64,000 nt of DNA from Kaistia terrae (GCF_026344005.1 NZ_JAPKNH010000002.1:186001-250000); one strand, 5' to 3'; shown: positions 43,420 to 51,976, numbered from the stretch's first letter. Made by a program: numbers and translations. Notes: generated by a model from the letters alone, not told the origin.

Positions 43420-44715
43420 ATGAACGTATCGAACGCCGTCGACCCGGATGCGCCGGTGCTCTCCAATGACGGCCTGCTCGGCATCGTCGCCCTCGCAGCT
43501 GGCGCGTTCATCGTTTTCGGCTTCATCGTGTCGCCGCCCGGCGAGATCATGTCGGGGCTGGTCAAGATCCTGCTCGCCCGCGACACGCTGATCACCGACT
43601 ATATCGGCGTCGGCGGCATGGGCGCCGCCTTCGTCAATGCGGGCCTGCTGGCGCTCGTCTCGGCAGGCATCTACCGTCTTGCCGGTGCGAAGATTGGCGG
43701 AGCCTCGATCGCCTGCCTGATGCTGGTGCTCGGCTTTGGCCTGTTCGGCAAGAACCTGCTCAACATCTGGCCGATCATCGGCGGCGTCTATCTCTATTCG
43801 CTCTACAAGCAGGAAGACTTTTCGGCCCATATCAACACCGCCTTCTTCGGCTGTGCGCTGGCGCCGGTCTTTTCCGAGATCCTGTTCTCGACCGCCATTC
43901 CGATCTCGGTCGGCCTGCCGCTTGGCCTCGCTACCGGCCTGCTGATGGGCTTCGTGCTGCCGGCCGCCGCCGCCCAGCTCTTCAAGGCCCATATGGGTTT
44001 CACCCTCTACAATATGGGCTTTACCGCCGGCATCGTCGGCACGCTGGTCGTCGCCATCTACAAATCCTACGGCTTCGTGCCCGATCCCGTCTTCATCTGG
44101 ACCACCGGCAACAATCTCCTGCTCGGCTCGTTCCTGATCGTCCTGTTCCTCGGCCTGATCGGCGGCGGGATCTATCTCGATCGGTCGGCCGTGATCCGGA
44201 TGAAGGACATCATGGCGCTGTCCGGCCAGTCGCCGAGCGACTTCGTGGCGCTGGTCGGGATTGGGCCGACACTGGTCAATATGGGCCTCTCCGGCACGAT
44301 CGGCATGATCTACGTATGGCTCGTCGGCGGCGACCTCAACGGCCCGGTGATCGGCGCCATCTTCACGATCGTCGGCTTCGCGGCCTACGGCAAGCATCCG
44401 AAGAACGTCGTGCCGATCATGGCCGGCGTCTTCCTCGGTTCGCTGGCGAAACCCTGGGGCGCGTCCGATCCGACCATCGTGCTGGCGGCCCTGTTCGGCA
44501 CGACGCTGGCGCCGATCGCCGGCCGTTTCGGCTGGTATTGGGGCATCGTCGCCGGCTTCGTGCATTCCTCCGCCGCACAGAGCGTCGGCGTGCTGCATGG
44601 CGGGCTCAATCTCTACAATAACGGTTTTGCCGCCGGCATCGTCGCCTCGGTGCTGGCTCCGGTGATCACCGCCATCCAGTGGCGCAAGGCCGATCACCCG
44701 GAAGAGAAGCTCTAG
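43420..44715 (+). CDS. DUF1576 polytopic membrane protein with internal duplication
   Basis: 431 aa from the ATG at 43420 (GGGG upstream); function unknown. Strongly hydrophobic, about ten to twelve segments. Residues 56-210 and 272-412 are homologous halves: GFGLFGKNLLNIWPIIGGV aligns with GFAAYGKHPKNVVPIMAGV, and YNMGFTAGIV with YNNGFAAGIV. This resembles two-fold channels and transporters. Between nikO and nikR in a nickel/urea island, it may carry nickel, urea, ammonia or a related ion. Its end overlaps the convergent nikR gene by 4 nt. Confidence 0.72.
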   Translation: MNVSNAVDPDAPVLSNDGLLGIVALAAGAFIVFGFIVSPPGEIMSGLVKILLARDTLITDYIGVGGMGAAFVNAGLLALVSAGIYRLAGAKIGGASIACLMLVLGFGLFGKNLLNIWPIIGGVYLYSLYKQEDFSAHINTAFFGCALAPVFSEILFSTAIPISVGLPLGLATGLLMGFVLPAAAAQLFKAHMGFTLYNMGFTAGIVGTLVVAIYKSYGFVPDPVFIWTTGNNLLLGSFLIVLFLGLIGGGIYLDRSAVIRMKDIMALSGQSPSDFVALVGIGPTLVNMGLSGTIGMIYVWLVGGDLNGPVIGAIFTIVGFAAYGKHPKNVVPIMAGVFLGSLAKPWGASDPTIVLAALFGTTLAPIAGRFGWYWGIVAGFVHSSAAQSVGVLHGGLNLYNNGFAAGIVASVLAPVITAIQWRKADHPEEKL

Positions 44716-45230
44716 TCGTGGTCGTGCCCGTGATCATGCCCATGTCCATGAGTGTGGCCGTGGCCGTCGTCGTGGTGGTGATGGCGATGCGTGTGGCCGG
44801 CCTGCGGTTCGGAGCGCTCGGCCGGCATGATGTGCAGGGCGCCGTGGCGCACGCCGCGCTGGCTGATCACGCTGTCGGCAAAGGCGCGCAGCTTCGGCAC
44901 CGTGCCGCGCAGGATCGAGACCTCGAGGCAGTTGTCATGGTCCATATGGACATGGGTCGTCGAGACCGACATGTCCGAATGGTGGTGGTGGTTGGTGGTC
45001 AACCGGCTCGCCAGCGCCCGCGTCTCGTGGTTGTAAACATAGGTGAGCGTGGCATGGCAGATCTCGTCCGTGTCGTTCGCCGCTTCGGCCTCCGCCGCAT
45101 GAGCGCGGGAAAACTCCGAGCGGATAATGTCGCGCAGCGCTTCCGACCGGCTCTGGTAGCCCTTGCTCTGGCAGAGCGCATCGATGCCTTCCAGCAGGTC
45201 GTCGTCGATCGTTACCGTCACGCGCTGCAT
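44712..45230 (-). CDS. nikR: Nickel-responsive transcriptional regulator NikR with His-rich tail
   Basis: 172 aa. N-terminal ribbon-helix-helix (MQRVTVTIDDDLLEGIDAL, RSEALRDIIRSEF) and a C-terminal ACT-like nickel domain with the high-affinity ligands THVHMDHDNC, equivalent to E. coli His87, His89 and Cys95, and His76 within the preceding HHHH run. After about residue 140 it carries an unusual tail (HTHRHHHHDDGHGHTHGH...). E. coli NikR is 133 aa. It should repress nikKMLQO at the operator 39460-39487 when nickel is ample. Confidence 0.92.
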   Translation of the reverse strand: MQRVTVTIDDDLLEGIDALCQSKGYQSRSEALRDIIRSEFSRAHAAEAEAANDTDEICHATLTYVYNHETRALASRLTTNHHHHSDMSVSTTHVHMDHDNCLEVSILRGTVPKLRAFADSVISQRGVRHGALHIMPAERSEPQAGHTHRHHHHDDGHGHTHGHGHDHGHDHD

Positions 45231-45360
45231 GGCCGTCTCTCCCTAAATAATTGTCGAAGCTAGCATAAAATGAACGGGACGCCGTCTCCAGCACCGCGCT
45301 CGAATTGATTTGGACGTCGCTGCAATCTAGAGTTCGCCATGGGTGTCGGGGGTTGAAAAC

Positions 45361-45879
45361 GTGGAAGTGAAGAGCCGGAAATCATTCGCGCCGCAGGGGA
45401 TGCTGAGCCTTTGGCTCGTGCTGTTCGTCGTCTGGATGGTCGCCAATTCCACGCTCGCCGTCGAGGTCGCCATCCTCGGCGCGGTCATCACTTTCGGCCT
45501 CGGCTATGTCTTCGCCTCCGCCAGCGATGCCTGGCGCCAGATCCGCTGGACGCCTTCCGGCCTCTACCATTTCCTCGCCTATAGCGGCACCTTCCTGGTC
45601 GAGCTGGTCAAGGCGAACATCGCGATGATGCGGGTCGTCTACGCGCCGCGCATCGACATCAAGCCCGGCGTCGTCAAGATCCGCACCAAGCTGAAATCGC
45701 CGATCGGCAGGCTGGCGCTCGCCAATACGATCGCGCTGACGCCGGGTTCGCTCGTCCTCGATATCAAGGGCGAGACTTTGTACATCCACTGGCTCGACGT
45801 CCAGACGACCGATCTCGACAAGGCGACCGAGGCATTGGCCGGCCCGTTCGAGACGCATCTGGAGAAAGTCTTTGGCTGA
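45361..45879 (+). CDS. mrpE: Mrp-type cation/proton antiporter subunit E
   Basis: 172 aa, MnhE/MrpE family. The GTG at 45361 has GGGGG 8 nt upstream and is preferred to one at 45343. Membrane segments at about 15-60, then the conserved GLYHFLAYSGTFLVELVKAN and VKIRTKLKSPIGRLALANTIALTPGSLVLDI. First gene of an eight-gene run to ureF; subunit F starts within its last codons. Part of a large inner-membrane Na+ (or K+)/H+ antiporter complex. Confidence 0.9.
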   Translation: MEVKSRKSFAPQGMLSLWLVLFVVWMVANSTLAVEVAILGAVITFGLGYVFASASDAWRQIRWTPSGLYHFLAYSGTFLVELVKANIAMMRVVYAPRIDIKPGVVKIRTKLKSPIGRLALANTIALTPGSLVLDIKGETLYIHWLDVQTTDLDKATEALAGPFETHLEKVFG

Positions 45880-46132
45880 GATCATTATCCAGATCGCCGC
45901 GGTCCTGATCTTCCTTGCCATCGTCTGCGGCGTGATCCGGCTCGTCATCGGCAGGACGCTGGTCGACCGCATCGTCGCCATCGACATGCTGACCGTCATC
46001 TCGATCTCGCTGATCGCCCTCTACGCGCATGTCTCCGGCCGCTTCGTCTATATCGACGTGGCGCTGGTCTATGGCCTGCTCAGCTTCCTGGCGGTACTGG
46101 CGATCGCGCGTTTCCTGGAAAAGGGGCTCTAG
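45872..46132 (+). CDS. mrpF: Mrp-type antiporter subunit F
   Basis: 86 aa, three membrane segments, MnhF/MrpF family (LVDRIVAIDMLTVI, RFVYIDVALVYGLLSFLAV). TTG start with GGAG 7 nt upstream; overlaps mrpE by 8 nt. Small structural subunit of the antiporter complex. Confidence 0.9.
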   Translation: MAEIIIQIAAVLIFLAIVCGVIRLVIGRTLVDRIVAIDMLTVISISLIALYAHVSGRFVYIDVALVYGLLSFLAVLAIARFLEKGL

Positions 46133-46133
46133 C

Positions 46134-46376
46134 GTGCTCGAGTTCCTGCTTCTCCTGGTCTGCGCCAGCATTCTCGTCAGCGGCGTGCTTGCCGTCTGCC
46201 TGAAGAACGTATTGCCCGCGATGGTCGCTTCCGGATTGGCGAGTTTGTTTGCGGCGGTGTCGTTCCTGCTGCTCGCAGCCCCCGACGTGGCGATGGCGGA
46301 AGCGGCGATCGGCTCCGGCCTCGCCACCTTCATCTTCCTCTACGCCATCCGCAAAACCGGCAACGGGAAGGGCTGA
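46134..46376 (+). CDS. Mrp/Mbh-type antiporter small subunit (DUF4040/MbhD-like)
   Basis: 80 aa, GTG start, AAGGGG upstream, one base after mrpF ends. Three membrane segments with LLAAPDVAMAEAAIGSGLATFIFLYA, the motif of the DUF4040 domain that forms part of MrpA in classical Mrp and stands alone as MbhD in membrane-bound hydrogenases. Here it is free-standing, which shows an Mbh-like rather than standard MrpA layout. Confidence 0.8.
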   Translation: MLEFLLLLVCASILVSGVLAVCLKNVLPAMVASGLASLFAAVSFLLLAAPDVAMAEAAIGSGLATFIFLYAIRKTGNGKG

Positions 46377-46379
46377 TCC

Positions 46380-46754
46380 ATGATCGAGATCATCGGCAGC
46401 CTGTTCATCCTGGCCGGCGCCATCTTCCTGTTTTCCGCCGGCGTCGGCATCCTGCGCATGCCCGATACCTTCACCCGCATCCAGTCCGGCACCAAGGCGA
46501 CGACGCTCGGCAACATGCTCGTTCTGACCGGTCTCGCCTTCTACCACCCCGGCTGGACCTTCAAGCTGGTTCTGGCGATCTACTTCGTGCTGATGACCAA
46601 CCCGATCTCGTCGCACGCCCTTTCGCGGGCGGCGTACCGTATCCGGACGCCGATGACGCCTTCCACCAGCGTCGACATGCTGGCCGAGGATGAGGCGGGT
46701 GAGGCTGGGGCCAAGCCTCCTGCCGGGAACGCCGGCCGGAGGAAGCGGTCATGA
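46380..46754 (+). CDS. mrpG: Mrp-type antiporter subunit G
   Basis: 124 aa MnhG/PhaG family: three membrane segments with GILRMPDTFTRIQSGTKATTLG and MTNPISSHALSRAAY. A hydrophilic Ala/Glu-rich tail of about 30 residues (93-124) extends beyond the usual end. Starts 4 nt after the preceding gene and overlaps the next start by 4 nt. Confidence 0.9.
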   Translation: MIEIIGSLFILAGAIFLFSAGVGILRMPDTFTRIQSGTKATTLGNMLVLTGLAFYHPGWTFKLVLAIYFVLMTNPISSHALSRAAYRIRTPMTPSTSVDMLAEDEAGEAGAKPPAGNAGRRKRS

Positions 46755-47629
46755 TGCGCCACATCCTCGTTGCGGTGATCGTCGTGCTGTTCGGGCTGAT
46801 CTTCGCGCGCATGGTCGGCGGCTACGTCGAGCTGGACGCGCTGCGGCCGCTGGCGCTCGATTATGTCACCCGCGCTCCGGTCGAGCTCGGCACGCCCAAC
46901 ATCATCACCGGCATCCTCATTACCTATCGCGGCTTCGACACGCTGGGCGAGGTCGCCGTGCTGTTCATGGTGGCGGCCAGCGTCGGCCTGCTGCTGAAGA
47001 AGGACGACGCCAAGCCTGCCAGCGCCAAGGTCTCCAGCCCCAAGGTTTCGGGCGAGAAGACGGCGGCCGCGAAGCCTGTGCTGGCCAAGACCGAAGCGGC
47101 GCGGGCTGCGGCGGCGCGATCCGCGGCGGCGAAGGCGAATGCCAGCGCGCGCGCCGCGACGGCGGGCTCCGTGGCCGTGAAATCGACCAAGGAAGCGGCG
47201 CCGGCCGAAGACGACGAGGCGGCGCCGCGCGAGGCGAGCGAGATCGTCCGCACCGGTACCGAAATCCTGCTGCCGCTGATCTTCACTTTCGGCGCCTATG
47301 TCATCGTCAACGGCCATCTCTCGGCCGGCGGCGGTTTCCAGGGCGGCGCCGTCGTCGCCTCCGGCGTCATGCTGATGCTTTTGGCGCGGCCGGGCTCGAC
47401 GCTGAACGTCGCGCTGCTCTCGATCATCGAATCCTTCGCCGGCGTCTTCTATGTCGGTCTCGGCATACTGGGACTGGTGCTGGCCGGCGGTTTCCTCGAT
47501 CCGCGCTTCCTGCCCAAGGGTGAGTTCGGCGCCTTCATCAGCGCCGGCGCCATCCCGCTCATCTCGGCGCTGCTCGGCATCAAGGTCGGCGCCGAGCTCA
47601 GCGTCATCATCGACCGCTTCAGAAGCTGA
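46751..47629 (+). CDS. Fused MbhE-like and MrpB-type antiporter subunit
   Basis: 292 aa. Residues 1-83 resemble MbhE (the C-terminal end of MrpA), with ITYRGFDTLGEVAVLF. Residues 84-163 are a low-complexity Ala/Lys/Glu-rich linker. Residues 165-292 are an MrpB domain with GHLSAGGGFQGGAVVASG. In Mbh-type operons these are separate MbhE and MbhF genes, so this is a fusion joined by an 80-residue tether, which should lie on one side of the membrane. Overlaps mrpG by 4 nt. Confidence 0.82.
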   Translation: MMRHILVAVIVVLFGLIFARMVGGYVELDALRPLALDYVTRAPVELGTPNIITGILITYRGFDTLGEVAVLFMVAASVGLLLKKDDAKPASAKVSSPKVSGEKTAAAKPVLAKTEAARAAAARSAAAKANASARAATAGSVAVKSTKEAAPAEDDEAAPREASEIVRTGTEILLPLIFTFGAYVIVNGHLSAGGGFQGGAVVASGVMLMLLARPGSTLNVALLSIIESFAGVFYVGLGILGLVLAGGFLDPRFLPKGEFGAFISAGAIPLISALLGIKVGAELSVIIDRFRS

Positions 47630-47644
47630 GCGGGGGAACGGGAC

Positions 47645-48019
47645 ATGACCACAGGCCTACCGGTTTCCACCATCCTGCTGACCACGGGCTTCTTGCTGGC
47701 GCTGATCGGCATCTGGGGCATGCTGACCCACCGCAACATCCTGCGCATCATCATCGGCTTCGCCGTGATGGATACCGGGCTGCACCTCGTCATGGTCGCC
47801 ACCGGCTACATCACCTTGGGCACCGCGCCGATTATTGACGGCGCTTTGAGCAAGGCCGATGCGGCCAGCCGCGCCATTGATCCGATCCCCTCGGCACTGG
47901 TGGTCACGGCCATCGTCATCGGCCTTTCGGTGACGGCCGTCATGCTCGCCTACGCCATCCGCCTCTACGCCGCCAAGAAGACGCTCTCCATCGACGCGTT
48001 CACGGAGTCGAAATGGTAG
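47645..48019 (+). CDS. mrpC: Mrp-type antiporter subunit C (NuoK-like)
   Basis: 124 aa, three membrane segments, MnhC/MbhG/NuoK family (GIWGMLTHRNILRIIIGFAVMDTGLHLVMVATGY). A polar loop with ALSKADAASRAIDPIPSALVVTAIVIG precedes the third segment. Overlaps the start of the fused D-type subunit by 7 nt. Confidence 0.9.
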   Translation: MTTGLPVSTILLTTGFLLALIGIWGMLTHRNILRIIIGFAVMDTGLHLVMVATGYITLGTAPIIDGALSKADAASRAIDPIPSALVVTAIVIGLSVTAVMLAYAIRLYAAKKTLSIDAFTESKW

Positions 48020-51000
48020 ACGCGCTTTTCCATCCGCTGAACATCTTCCTGTTCGGCCTCGGCGGCGGCTTTGTCATTCCGCTGCTCTACCGTCTGGGCA
48101 AACCCTGGCTGCATGCCGGCTTCTTCATCGCGCTGATCGGTATCGTCGCCGTCAGCGGCGTCTCGTTTGCCGGCCTGCTGCAGGGCGGACCGACGATCGA
48201 AGTGCTGACCGGCGTCGGCTTGCCGCCGCTCTCGATCAATTTGCGCTTTGGCCTCTGGGAAGGCTTCTTCACCTTCGGAGTGAATCTGGTGGCGCTGCTC
48301 GGCGCGCTGCATCTCTGGGATCGCCTCAAGGGCAATTACGGCGCGCTGCTGCTCTATCTCATCCTGGTGATGGGCATAGACGGCATGGTGATGACCCGCG
48401 ACCTGTTCAATCTCTTCGTCTTCCTGGAGATTGTCTCGATCGCGACTTACGGCCTGCTCGGGCTGGATCGCAACGCTGCCGCGATGTCGGCGGCGTTCAA
48501 ATACATCATGGCGACGGTGATCGCCTCGACGCTGTTCCTGCTCGGCACGGTGCTGCTCTATTACGTCACCGGCACGCTCAACATCGACGCGCTGATCGAA
48601 CACCGCGCCCAGATCGCCGGGCCGATCGGCACCACGGCGCTGCTGATGGTGCTCGCCTGCCTCGTCATCGAGCTGAAGCCCTTTCCGGCCAATGGCTGGG
48701 GCCTCGATGTCTACGAGGCGGCGCCGAGCGGCATCGCCTCGATGGTCTCGGTCGGCGTTTCGGCCGGCGTGTTTTTCGCGCTGATGAAGCTGCTGCCGCT
48801 GTTCCAGGACCAGCTCGGCATCATCGCCGTCTCCGGCGGCATCAGCTTCCTGTTCTCCAACCTGATCGGCTGCAAGCAGACCAAGGTCCAGCGTCTGCTC
48901 GGCTATTCCTCGATCAGCCAGATGGGGCTGATGATGCTGGCCCTGGCGCTGCTGACGCAGATCGGCGCCACGGCCTCGATCCCGCTCGTCGTCGGCGGCC
49001 TGTTCGTCAACCACCTGCTCGCCAAGGCCGGCCTGTTCTGGCTCGCCGGCGTCCTGAAGCAAGACGATGTCGACGCGCGCACCAGCCTTTCCGGCCGGCC
49101 GCTGCTGCTCGGCCTGCTGGCGCTTTTCATGGTCGCGATCGCCGGCCTGCCGCCATTTCCCGGCTTCTGGGCCAAGTGGGAACTGGTCATGCAGCTGACC
49201 AGCGCCGGCAAGCTGCCCTGGATCGCCGTGATCCTGACCGGCTCGCTGCTCGAAGCCGCCTATATGTTCAACTGGTTCGTCCGCGCCATGCGCCCGTCCG
49301 ACGCGCGGGCCGAGGCGAGGCCCGACCTCGTCGCGCTGCTGCCGATCTATGGGATCGCGCTGCTGCTGGTCATCGCCGGCTATATCGCGGCACGGCTGTC
49401 GGGCGCGGCGTCGCTCTGGATCTTCGCGCCGCTCGCTGTCGGCGTCGTGCTTTATGCGCTCGATTGGCTGCCCGGCCGCCTGAAGGCGGTTCTGATGCTG
49501 CTCGCCGTGGCGCTGGTCGGCTTCTGGCTGGTCGAAAACGCCACCGGCATCGCCTGGCTGTTCGCCGTTCTGCTGCTCGGCGGCAGCCTCGTGATCGCGG
49601 CGGCCAGCCTCTATCGCGAGGATTCTCGCCCCGGCTATTTCCCGATGCTGGCGGTGCTGCTGCTGTCGATCCCGGCGCTGCTGCGCTCCTCGACCAGCCT
49701 CGAATTCTTCTTCAGCTGGGAGATCGTCACGCTCGCCTCCTGCTTCCTGATCGCCAAGGGCAGGGGGGCCGGGCCGCATGTGCTGACCTTCCTGCTGTTC
49801 TCGCTGCTCTCGGCCTTCTTCCTGCTCGCGGGCTTCGCCGGCATCGCCTCGGTGAGCGGCACGACCAGCCTGACGGCCCTGCTGACCGCCGGCCCCGACG
49901 CCACGACGGCGCTGGTGCTGCTCGGCATCGGCTTCCTGATCAAGGCCGGCACGATCGGCGTGCATGTCTGGCTGCCCGGCGCCTATACGGAAGCGGATGA
50001 TGATTTCACCGCCATGCTCTCGGCCGTGGTCAGCAAGGTGGCGATCTTCGGCCTCCTGACGGGCACCTATCTGGCGATCCGTTCCGAGGCAGCGCTGGAA
50101 CTGGCGCATGGAATGGCCTGGGTCGGCATGCTGACGACGATCGCCGGCGCCGTGCTGGCGTTGCGCCAGACCGACTTCAAGCGCCTGCTCGCCTTCTCGA
50201 GCATGAGCCAGCTCGGCTACATCGTCACGGCGATCGCGCTGATGAGCCATCTCGGCTGGGTCACCGCGCTCTATCTCGTCGCCAACCACATGATGGTGAA
50301 GGGCATCCTGTTCCTCGCCATCGCCGGCATCATCCTCAGAACCGGAACGCGGTCGTTCGGCGAGACCGGTGGTCTGGCGCGCGCCATGCCGGTCACATTC
50401 ATCCTGTTCGTCGTTGCCATCATCTCGATGTCCGGTCTGCCGCCGCTGATGGGCTTTGGCGGCAAATGGCTGCTGCTCTCGGCCATGACCGACAAGGGCT
50501 GGAACTTCCTCGCCGCCGCCGGTCTCTTCGCCACCTTCCTCGGCTTCCTCTACATGATCCGCCTCGTCGCCGGCCTCTTCTTCGGCAAGCGCATGGCGGG
50601 CCAGGCGAATGTGCGCGAACTGCCGATCGCGCTGCTGGTGCCGCAGGCACTGCTGGTAGTCGGCATCCTGGTGCTGTCGCTCTATCCGAAGCTGCTGATG
50701 GATCCCGTCTCGGCGGCGATCGATCCGCAATTCGCCTCGACGCTGGTCTGGCAGGGCATGTCGCTCTACACGATCTACGGCTATTGGAACCCGACCCCGG
50801 TGATGTTCATCGCGGTTGCCGTCGCGGCCGCGCTCGGCGTCATCGCCTGGGCGGTCTATCGCAGCGGTCTTCGCGGCGGCGGCAATCTCGCCCGCTTCTA
50901 TGCCTATTATCGCCGCGGCATCGAGCAGGCGATGCCGCCGGTCGCCACCCTGTTCTGGCAGGGCGTGACCGATTTCACGCTCGCCACCGCCGCAACCTTC

Positions 51001-51111
51001 CGCCAAGTCTATACCGGCAACGGCCAGACCTATGCGATGTACGTGCTGTTCTATTTCCTCGCGCTCTATCTCGCGAGCACCGGCCCCGCCGGATTCTGGA
51101 TCGCAGGCTGA
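48013..51111 (+). CDS. Fused double proton-pumping antiporter subunit (two MrpD/NuoN-like domains)
   Basis: 1032 aa, about twice the length of MrpD. The first domain (about 1-480) has the channel glutamate in NLFVFLEIVS (Glu138) and lysine in VIELKPFPANGWGLDVYEAAPSG (Lys222). The second (about 500-985) has FFFSWEIVTL (Glu570) and the classical LIKAGTIGVHVWLPGAYTEA (Lys644). Each Glu-Lys pair marks a proton path, so one polypeptide carries two pumping modules. No separate MrpA gene is visible. ureF starts 2 nt after its stop. Confidence 0.85.
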   Translation: MVDALFHPLNIFLFGLGGGFVIPLLYRLGKPWLHAGFFIALIGIVAVSGVSFAGLLQGGPTIEVLTGVGLPPLSINLRFGLWEGFFTFGVNLVALLGALHLWDRLKGNYGALLLYLILVMGIDGMVMTRDLFNLFVFLEIVSIATYGLLGLDRNAAAMSAAFKYIMATVIASTLFLLGTVLLYYVTGTLNIDALIEHRAQIAGPIGTTALLMVLACLVIELKPFPANGWGLDVYEAAPSGIASMVSVGVSAGVFFALMKLLPLFQDQLGIIAVSGGISFLFSNLIGCKQTKVQRLLGYSSISQMGLMMLALALLTQIGATASIPLVVGGLFVNHLLAKAGLFWLAGVLKQDDVDARTSLSGRPLLLGLLALFMVAIAGLPPFPGFWAKWELVMQLTSAGKLPWIAVILTGSLLEAAYMFNWFVRAMRPSDARAEARPDLVALLPIYGIALLLVIAGYIAARLSGAASLWIFAPLAVGVVLYALDWLPGRLKAVLMLLAVALVGFWLVENATGIAWLFAVLLLGGSLVIAAASLYREDSRPGYFPMLAVLLLSIPALLRSSTSLEFFFSWEIVTLASCFLIAKGRGAGPHVLTFLLFSLLSAFFLLAGFAGIASVSGTTSLTALLTAGPDATTALVLLGIGFLIKAGTIGVHVWLPGAYTEADDDFTAMLSAVVSKVAIFGLLTGTYLAIRSEAALELAHGMAWVGMLTTIAGAVLALRQTDFKRLLAFSSMSQLGYIVTAIALMSHLGWVTALYLVANHMMVKGILFLAIAGIILRTGTRSFGETGGLARAMPVTFILFVVAIISMSGLPPLMGFGGKWLLLSAMTDKGWNFLAAAGLFATFLGFLYMIRLVAGLFFGKRMAGQANVRELPIALLVPQALLVVGILVLSLYPKLLMDPVSAAIDPQFASTLVWQGMSLYTIYGYWNPTPVMFIAVAVAAALGVIAWAVYRSGLRGGGNLARFYAYYRRGIEQAMPPVATLFWQGVTDFTLATAATFRQVYTGNGQTYAMYVLFYFLALYLASTGPAGFWIAG

Positions 51112-51112
51112 T

Positions 51113-51799
51113 ATGAGCATGACCATGCCCCTCGACGAGACGATCCCGCTGCACCTGCTGCGGCTGGTCAGCCCCAGCCTGCCGGTTGGCGCGTTCTCCT
51201 ATTCGCGCGGCCTCGAATATGCCGCCGAGGCCGGCTGGGTGCATGACGAGGCCTCGGCGAAGACCTGGATCCACGGCACGCTGGAGAATTCCTTCGCTGT
51301 GCTCGACGGCGCTCTGTTCTGGCGGATGAGCGAGGCGCTGGCCCGCGATGACGCGGACGCTTTCGTCCAAGCCGACGCCTGGCTCGCGGCCGGTCGCGAG
51401 AGCCGGGAATTGCAGCTTGAAGACCGCCGCATGTGCGAGGCGCTGCTTCGCCTGCTTGCCGATCTCGAGGTACCGCAGGCGCAGCTTTACCTCGGTCAGA
51501 ACCTGACCTATCCGGCCGCCTTCGCCATCGCCGCACATCACTGGAACGTCTCGCCGGCGGCGGCGCTGAAGGGGCTGATGTGGACGATCGCCGAGGGACA
51601 GGTCGCAGCGCTCCTGCGTCTGGTCAAGCTCGGCCAAACCGCCGGCCAGCGCATCCTGATCGACGCCGTGCCGGTGATCGAGCGCGCCGTGGCGACCGCC
51701 CGCTCGCTCGAAGACGACGAGATCGGCAACGTCTCGGTCGCGATGGCCATGGCCAGCGCCTGGCACGAAACCCAGTATTCGCGGCTGTTTAGGTCGTGA
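51113..51799 (+). CDS. ureF: Urease accessory protein UreF
   Basis: 228 aa. Family motifs: HLLRLVSPSLPVGAFSYSRGLEYA, then PAAFAIAAHHW and ATARSLEDDEIGNVSVAMAMASAWHETQYSRLFRS at the C-terminus. With UreD and UreG it forms the complex that loads nickel and CO2 into apo-urease. It is 2 nt downstream of the antiporter fusion gene and on the opposite strand from ureDABC, about 6 kb away, so it is probably co-transcribed with the antiporter rather than with urease. Confidence 0.92.
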   Translation: MSMTMPLDETIPLHLLRLVSPSLPVGAFSYSRGLEYAAEAGWVHDEASAKTWIHGTLENSFAVLDGALFWRMSEALARDDADAFVQADAWLAAGRESRELQLEDRRMCEALLRLLADLEVPQAQLYLGQNLTYPAAFAIAAHHWNVSPAAALKGLMWTIAEGQVAALLRLVKLGQTAGQRILIDAVPVIERAVATARSLEDDEIGNVSVAMAMASAWHETQYSRLFRS

Positions 51800-51801
51800 T
51801 C

Positions 51802-51828
51802 TTCACCTCTCCCTCAGGGAGAGGTGAA
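51802..51828. repeat. Family-1 palindromic repeat
   Basis: TTCACCTCTCCCT-C-AGGGAGAGGTGAA, perfect 13-bp arms, directly after the ureF stop. Confidence 0.8.
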
Positions 51829-51870
51829 GAGGCGGCCTGCGAGTTCGCGCTGCACGTTACATTCCTCCGC

Positions 51871-51976
51871 CGTCATCCCGGGCTTGACCCGGGCCGAAAC
51901 GGCAGTCGTGCGAGCCTCTTGAAAACCCGGTTGAATGGATCCCGTATCGCCGCTTCGCGCCGTCCGGGATGACGGC
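51871..51976. repeat. Family-3 inverted repeat (CGTCATCCCGG...CCGGGATGACG)
   Basis: CGTCATCCCGGGCTTGACCCGGG at the left and CGTCCGGGATGACGGCG at the right, with TGGATCCCG internally. Related elements at 60144-60255 and 61557-61650 share the CGTCATCC...GGATGACG ends. Intergenic dispersed element. Confidence 0.65.

Noticed and set aside
47965-51126. A 1053-codon open frame antisense to the antiporter fusion gene
   Set aside because: Composed mainly of Gln, Arg, Asp and His as the mirror of Leu/Gly/Ala membrane codons. No family motif or ribosome binding site; the + strand product is plainly an antiporter subunit.
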